Shown: piece after piece, positions 58,130-64,000 of the stretch
How positions within the stretch are numbered: position 1 is the stretch's first letter
Layout: every line of letters starts with the position of its first letter
Origin: Rhizophagus clarus
Taxonomy: Eukaryota; Glomeromycota; Glomeromycetes; Glomerales; Glomeraceae
Direction of reading: 5' to 3'
Length of the DNA: 64,000 nt
Assembly: GCA_015698045.1 (NCBI GenBank)
Contig: BLAL01000254.1
Span: forward strand, 434,001-498,000
Program-made: the position numbers and the translations under genes
The notes under the pieces: model-generated
What the model was told of the DNA's origin: nothing
The model's database searches: none
The model's input: the letters and a program-made list of their open reading frames with translations, nothing else

Positions 58130-59770
58130 ATAAAAGTTTAAAATAAAACTTTATTTTCTTGTAAATGAATGTAAAGAAATTAGCACCAACTAATAAAGTA
58201 AAATTTAAGTAGTGGGCATTTAAAGGAAATTCTAACTCATAAGATGGGAATTTTTATACTATTTAATGCTACTTTTGCTTACTATGTTTTTGTTTCTATT
58301 TCATATAGATATAAAATTATATTAACGCAAGAGATGAAGTGATTTCAGATATACTTATAGCTAAAATATCTTGATCATTTTAGCTGTATGACAAATTAAA
58401 AAGTAATAATTGTAATCTAGCTGATGATCTCATAACTGATTCAACACACTCTTATAAGGTTTTTATGAACCAGAAATAAACAATTATGCAAAGGCAAATT
58501 TTCTGTCTTATTTCTAATTAATCAAGTTATATAATTTGCAAATGGTTGCATCACGAAAATCTGATCAATAAGTATTTCCAAGGCTCTTTTATTGCATGTA
58601 AACTTTAAGTATATGCAGGAATGTTCAAGAATAAATTACATGTTACTTGTTCATAATATAATGTTTGTCTAACATTTAAGTTTAATAAATCAAGATATAA
58701 CTTAAGGAAGGTTATTTATTGGACGAATCTATACAATCAAAAATTACATGAGCAATTCAAGCCAAATTTGGAACTAATAAATATTTCTGGACTCTGAAAA
58801 TTTGAGATATTTTGTTATAATTAATGTCATATAAAAAATTTCTATTAATTTCTTTTTTTTTCATATATTCATCTACATTTACTATCTAGTATATATTCCA
58901 TAAAATACCATTTTTTGCTTCTGATATAATCCCTATATTTTGTTTATTCATACTATAAAATTGGCTTTAAAAGCTACAAGTTGGATAAATATATTTAAAA
59001 ATTAACTAAAAATTAGACTGTCAATTTTTGGTGATTTTTTTTTTATTTGTAAAATATAAACTAAATAAAAAGTTTTTTTTTTATTTCTTTTATTTATTAA
59101 TTATTTCTAACTATTTTTAAAATCTTTTAAACTTTTAAAATACTTCTATTTAAACATTAATATAAAGGAAAAGTCAAGAAATTTTTAAAGAAACATTATA
59201 CTCTACTTAAAGAATCAAAAATCTAAAATAAAAAAATGTAATTAATAAATAAAAAAATAATTAAAAATGAAAAAAATAAGTAAAAAATAATGAAATAAAA
59301 TAAAAAAAGATTATATTTTATTTGATATAAGTAGGATTTAAAAATATATATATAGGAGTTAGATAACAAAAAAAAAAAATTATACAAGAGTTTTTATATA
59401 AATAATATGTAAAATTAACATTTGATATTAAAAATTCTGCAAAAATATACAAATAAAATTTTAGATTTTAAGTAGAAAATTTTTTTTAAAAGATTTTTGA
59501 AAAGTTAATATAAAAAGAGTTTATAAGGAATATCTAATAGAAAATTTTTTTTGAAAGATTTTATATGAAAGAAATTTATATAAAATATTTAATAGAAAGT
59601 TTTTTTTTAAAAATTTATTAAAAGTTCATATAAGAAGAATTTATATAAAAATTATATTGATAAATATAAAGATTATTATATATTCTACAAATATAATAAA
59701 AAAGGATTAAATTATTTACTTGAGAAAGCAAAGTTAAGAAATTTTAGATTTTTCACATAGTCTCAAACAT
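58130..59770. other. 1.6 kb AT-rich spacer
   Basis: No ORF of note. Around 59450-59660 AGTAGAAAATTTTTTTTAAA-type blocks with TTATATAAAAA repeat loosely three to four times (AATAGAAAATTTTTTTTGAA, AATAGAAAGTTTTTTTTTAA). Confidence 0.45.
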
Positions 59771-60082
59771 ATATAGGATCTTTGCAATAAAAAGGTACAA
59801 AACTCAAAAAAAAAATAAAAATTTAAATTTACATTTATATTAGTATAAAAAATATAATTAGCATACAAAATAAATTTAAAAATTTTTTAAATTTCGTATC
59901 TTTCTATTGTATAGACTTCATATGGGATCTTTGCAATAGAAAGGTACGAAATTTAAAAAGAAATAAAAATTTAATTAATATTAAATTTACACTTATTTTA
60001 GTATAAAAAACATAATTAGCATATAAAGTAAATTTAAAAATTTTTTTGAGTTTCGTATCTTTCTATTGCGAAAACCCTATAT
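59771..60082. mobile_element. Tandem MITE: two palindromic copies
   Basis: Copy A (59771 to about 59915) and copy B (about 59920 to 60082) each start GGATCTTTGCAATA(A/G)AAAGGTAC and end with the complement GTATCTTTCTATTG. Between the arms both hold TTAGTATAAAAAA(T/C)ATAATTAGCATA. The outer ends ATATAGG/CCTATAT match. Each copy is about 150-165 bp, with no coding capacity, as in a MITE; the two lie head to tail. Confidence 0.7.
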
Positions 60083-60341
60083 CAAGTAGATATATATTAT
60101 AATTTTTAAGCAAACTAATATATAATGTTGTATGATTAAGTTTGATTTGGCCTTATCAAGTTCATTATTGTCGATATTATCGCAGTTTTCAAAAATATGT
60201 GAATCAGGTGTTGATTAATAGATAAACATGATTTTTGTGTAATATTATGATTAGCTAATTATCGTTAAATAAATTTATAATATTAGTTGTGAATTTTAAA
60301 ATTCAATCAACACGAAAATTTTATAATACAAGAAACGCGTT

Positions 60342-62057
60342 ATTATGAAATTGGTACTTGCTTCTTTTGTATGAAATGTATGTTCTGTGCTAATGATTTA
60401 TCAAAAGTAACTTGTAATTGTGATAAATCAACAAAACCAGATAAAAATTCTAAATAATGATTATACAAATGAAACCTATACAAAAAAGGTGCAAGAAAGT
60501 GTGACAAAGTTTGGATATATTGTAGACTTAGATAAACCTTTTTATTATTCATTATGCTCTTCATGTAATAGTAAAACTTATCACAAAAAAAAGAAATCAG
60601 ATAGCATTAAATAAGATTTATTCAATTTTATACCTTCTTTTATTATATCTTCTATATCTTCTTTTACTATATCTTTTATATCTTCTTCCACTACATCTTC
60701 TATACCCTCTTATACCACAACTTTTGTACCTACATCATCTATTTCACTTTATGATTCATCTCCTGAATCAGAAATACTTTTACATTTAGATCCTCTTTTA
60801 ATTTCAGAATCTTCATTTAAAATACAATCTTCTAATTCATTACTATCTAAAGAATCATTTAAATTTAAATTACAAATAAAAAGCAATAATGATGCATCAT
60901 CTCAACCTTCTTCATTAATAGTGATGAATGAAAGACCTTTTGATCTTTTTGAACTTAAAGAAAAAATTAGAGATGTTTTAGATGAAAAATATGGATTATT
61001 AAATTATGGGAAATTTAAAATGATATATAAAGCTGAAAATCATTATGGAGCTGAGAATTGGCTAGATAATGAAGATGAACTGATTGAATTTTTAAATTAC
61101 TATAATAAACTAAAAAAATCAATGAAAATGATACTTATTATAGTAAATATTCAACTTAAAAGAAAGGTAAAATTTTTTTATTAATAATTATATTAATTAA
61201 TAATATTTATTTAATTAAATAATTGATATTTTATTTAGGCTTCTCGTGATTTAGATGAAATATCACATGATGATTTTAAATCATCTGTACAAAAATCACA
61301 TAGTACAAAAATACTAAGTCACGTTTCAAAAGAAAATAAAATTCAGGAGGAGAATATTAATAAAGTTGAAGTATTGGCATTATTGTGAGATAAATATCAA
61401 TGTACAGTTCATAACAATAAATATTGTTATGTAGAAAGTGACAGACATCTTAATTTGACTACTGTATATCTAAGACTATGGATAGCAGCAATTGTAAGTA
61501 AAAATAATTATAATGTAATTGTTTGATATTAATTTTTAAATTCTTATTGTTATTACAATTTCAATTTCAGGTTAATAATGAAATTGATTTTGATAATCTT
61601 CTATGTGAATCTTTATTCAATATAACAAACTCAACTAAAGTATCAAAAAATTCACAAATAATATCTTCAACATATTCTTTAACTCATATGCTTTTAACAA
61701 TTTAGTATTCGCAACCTTCTTTTTAACCATATACAACAGTTCTGCCAATTTTTATACAACCTTCTTACATATATACATCACAACTATTACCAATCTCTAC
61801 ACAATTACAATCACAATCACAGTCTTTACAAAATATTTCAAAAGTTGTTTCAGAATTAAAAGAATTTCTAGATGTATTAGATGCAATTTATGGAACAGGA
61901 AAGTATACTCAATATTTTGAAATTTTTGAAAAACATGACATTAGAGTAAATCTAATTCCAAAAATTTCCAATAAGTGGTAGGAAAATAAATTGCAAATAA
62001 CTTCTTTAGATCATGTTTTAATGCTTAAAGAAGAGGCAAGCAAATATATTAATTAAT
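60342..62057 (+). pseudogene. Decayed zinc-finger, Ser/Thr-rich gene with at least two introns
   Basis: Plus-strand pieces in order: a Cys-rich block (TCFFCMKCMFCANDLSKVTC then NC; CxxC..CxxC), YTKKVQESVTKFGYIVDLDK, SLCSSCNSKTYHKKKK, a Ser/Thr/Pro-rich linker, then PFDLFELKEKIRDVLDEKYG and HYGAENWLDNEDELIEFL. Introns with good sites are 61167-61238 and 61494-61570. After them come VEVLALL, TGA 61388, DKYQCTVHNNKYCYVESDRH with LNLTTVYLRLW, then a Ser/Gln-rich part and KKH-free EFLDVLDAIYGTGKYTQYFE to TAA at about 62055. Shifts occur near 60455 and stops at 61703 and 61727. I do not know the family; the HLNLT block is one I remember from Rhizophagus multi-copy proteins. Confidence 0.45.
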
Positions 62058-62189
62058 ATCAAAAAGATTTAAATCAAAATTTTTATATATAGTTTTAATA
62101 TAATTAAATATTTTTTACTTTATAATTTTACTTTTATAATGTAATAATGTGATTTTTTTTTACATTTTAATAAAGTTTTATTAAAAATT

Positions 62190-62862
62190 TTAAATATAAA
62201 TTGATCCTGCAAAATAATTTCTTGCCATATCAGAAGTAATTTGAGATAAAACATATAAAATAAGATATTCAATATCATCACAAATTTTAATAAAATCTCT
62301 ATATCTTTTAAACCAGATTTTGAGTGTTGAAAAGACAGTTTCAATTGGGTTAAAATCTGGTGAATATGGTGGTAAATATACCACTTTATCACCAGTTTCT
62401 TCAATCAATTCTACTAATGCTTCATCATGATGAATCACGGCATTATCCATGATTATTACACTATTTTTACCTGAAAATGGATTTATTTAGGGAATCTAAA
62501 AATATAATTTAATTAATACAAATTTAACAATTAATATATGATATATTATATATATACTTTACCACTTGATTAATGATAAATACTTGAAAATTTTCTTTAT
62601 TACAACTTCCTTCAATTATTTTAGCTGTAATAATACCATCCAATGTTAAAGCTAATAGAATTATGTATCTTTTGCCTCTAATAAATATAACAGACTTTAT
62701 TGTCCTTGTATTAATTGTAGAATATCCATAAGCTCTACTTATACTACGTTTATCTTTCGCAATTTCATCTATAAAAATTAATTGCTCCAGATTATAATCA
62801 CTTATCTTTAAAATAAAATCACTTTTGAGAAATTCATTTTGTTCCTTAGCAGCCTTCTGTAA
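62190..62862 (-). pseudogene. Tc1/mariner (IS630-type) transposase, catalytic part
   Basis: Two exons, 62862-62563 and 62495-62190, are joined by a 67-nt GT..AG intron in phase 0. They contain the three catalytic blocks: LIFIDEIAKDKRSISRAYG (first Asp), VIIMDNAVIHHDEALVEL (second Asp) and YLPPYSPDFNPIETVFSTLK (third residue, Glu). Only one stop is present, TAA at 62487-489, which fits CAA. The N-terminal helix-turn-helix exon is missing: directly upstream of the acceptor at 62863 the sequence runs into a LINE tail, so the gene was probably cut by that insertion. Confidence 0.8.
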
Positions 62863-62874
62863 CTATAATAAAAT

Positions 62875-63336
62875 ATTTAATTGTTATTATATTTTTATTT
62901 TTTTATTTTTTTATTTTTATTAACAAGTTAACATAAAATACGAAGAGATTACATTAAATACTCCAAATGGAGTGAGTCAGTGATAAAGTTTTTGCTATGG
63001 AACTATAACCCACTACAGAACTGGACTAGCTAAACTATAATATCAGTGCTTGATGAATCAAGTAGACCCTGCTGGATTACTAATCCCAATTTTCTATTAA
63101 GGGAGAAAATTGTAACAACCTATTCCACGACCTCCCAAAAAATAAAAAAAAAAAAAAATTTTATAACTAAATACCTAGCTAATAAACTAGAAGTGTGATA
63201 ATCGGTTAGGGAAAAGTAATACCAAGCATTATGGAACATTAAATGTAAATAAATCTATGTATGCTACATTAAATCTAATCAATAAATTTATATATTTTAT
63301 ATATTCTATATTAATTTTTATTTTTATTTTTATTTT
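62875..63336 (-). mobile_element. 5'-truncated LINE copy (3' end only)
   Basis: Reading on the minus strand, 63336-62928 repeats the 3' UTR of the next LINE (63735-63354) at high identity, including TCAATAAAAATAAA-type tail (62928-62880). Only the last codons and UTR are present. It ends with GTATTTAATGTAATCTCTTC and TTAACTTGTTAATAAAAA, the tail shared with the 32-39 kb LINE. Confidence 0.75.
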
Positions 63337-64000
63337 TTATTTTTTATTTTTATTGACAAGTTAACATAAAATACGGAGAGATTACATTAAATACTCCAAA
63401 TGGAGTGAGTCAGTGGTAAAGTTTTTACTATGGAACTATAACCAACTACAGAACCGAATTAGCTAAACTATGATACCAGCGCTTGACGAATCAAGTAGAC
63501 CCTGCTGGATTATTAATCCCAACTTTCTATTAAGGGAGAAAATTGTAACAACCTATCCCACAACCCCCCAAAAATATTAGAAATGTTTAACTAAATGCTA
63601 GTAAATAAACTAAGGTGTAATAAACGTTAGGGAAAAATAATACCAAGCATTATGGAGTATCGAATGCAAATAGATCTATATATGCTACGTTAAATCTAAT
63701 CAATAAATTTATATATTCTATGTATTCTATATTAAGAGAAGAAAAATCAAAAAGAAAATTAATATTATGATAAGAAGTAAAAGGTTCTTTATATTTCGTA
63801 TTATATGAAATAGAACGTTTCATATATTGCGTAATACCACACATGTGTTCGATTGAAGCAACGGCTTCACATCGTGATTTCCAAAGTTCCATGGAATCTT
63901 CGTATAATTTATCAAAAGCTTTGATTAAAAGATCGCGACGTTGGGTAGCGGTAGTATACTTCTGCAGCCATTCTATTAAGGTTGTAGGGACAAAACCTTT
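63337..64000 (-). mobile_element. 3' end of a second LINE, runs off the window
   Basis: The ORF2 C-terminus (64000-63650) reads GFVPTTLIEWLQKYTTATQR, LYEDSMELWKSRCEAV and MKRSISYNTKYKEPFTSYHN. It aligns by eye with GFVPLVLCDFLNSYLSHSQL ... IIYDDCGLLWQDRCTGF of the first LINE. After the stop at 63650-652 come a 3' UTR and an A-rich tail with TTTTTA units (on plus, 63305-63353). It is a different family of the same clade. The ORF as far as visible has no stop. Confidence 0.75.

Noticed and set aside
62928-63590. tRNA-derived SINE (GAGTCAGTGGTAAAG looks like an A box)
   Set aside because: The same sequence is the 3' UTR following a LINE ORF2 end at 63650, so it is a LINE tail; no good B box is found.

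Overview
The window looks like eukaryotic nuclear DNA from a strongly AT-rich, transposon-laden fungal genome. I infer an arbuscular mycorrhizal fungus (Glomeromycotina, Rhizophagus/Gigaspora type). The reasons are short GT-AG introns (about 55-110 nt) with TACTAAC-like branch sites, long A/T-rich spacers, several protein families I remember as multicopy in Rhizophagus, and the dominance of decaying mobile elements. There are no operons, Shine-Dalgarno sites, rRNA genes or convincing tRNA genes.

Layout. 0.4-1.2 kb: a small four-exon arginine-rich gene. 1.5-7.2 kb: a minus-strand series of decayed, unrecognised multicopy genes (coiled coil, Ser/Asp/Glu-rich). 7.8-10.0 kb: a terminal-inverted-repeat element filled with a self-complementary satellite. 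10.0-11.5 kb: a decayed origin-binding-protein-like helicase. 12.2-12.6 kb: a divergent pair of small genes, the second interrupted by a 7.0 kb CACTA element (12.6-19.6 kb). That element carries a plus-strand transposase and a minus-strand six-exon accessory gene separated by a repeat-rich divergent promoter region. 20.3-23.5 and 27.8-30.3 kb: elements and arrays made of micro-exon-like units. 30.8-42.0 kb: two consecutive minus-strand multi-exon genes of unknown function; the first intron of the downstream one holds a 7.6 kb LINE with an exact 18-bp target duplication. 42.4-45.5 kb: a TIR transposon with a DUF7869-like transposase. 46.6 kb: a small tail-anchored ORF. 49.1-52.6 kb: a second, CACTA/KDZ-related transposase pseudogene. 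53.3 kb: a reverse-transcriptase/RNase H scrap. 56.7-58.1 kb: the only long uninterrupted gene, an OTT_1508-like nucleic-acid deaminase. 59.8-60.1 kb: a tandem MITE. 60.3-62.1 kb: a decayed zinc-finger/Ser-Thr-rich gene. 62.2-62.9 kb: a Tc1/IS630-type transposase. 62.9-64.0 kb: two LINE 3' ends in tandem.

Two themes link the window. Nearly every long gene is interrupted by in-frame stops that fit C-to-T (CAA, CAG, CGA) or G-to-A (TGG) changes. In the 45-bp coding repeats at 41.3-41.7 kb this can be proved from the sequence itself, and the one intact long gene encodes a predicted deaminase. Second, three separate arrays consist of about 75-120 bp units that look like 27-35 nt exons between GTAAG donors and polypyrimidine-AG acceptors. 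Family names come from motif recognition by eye, with no database search; 'multicopy in Rhizophagus' is memory, not a measured result.
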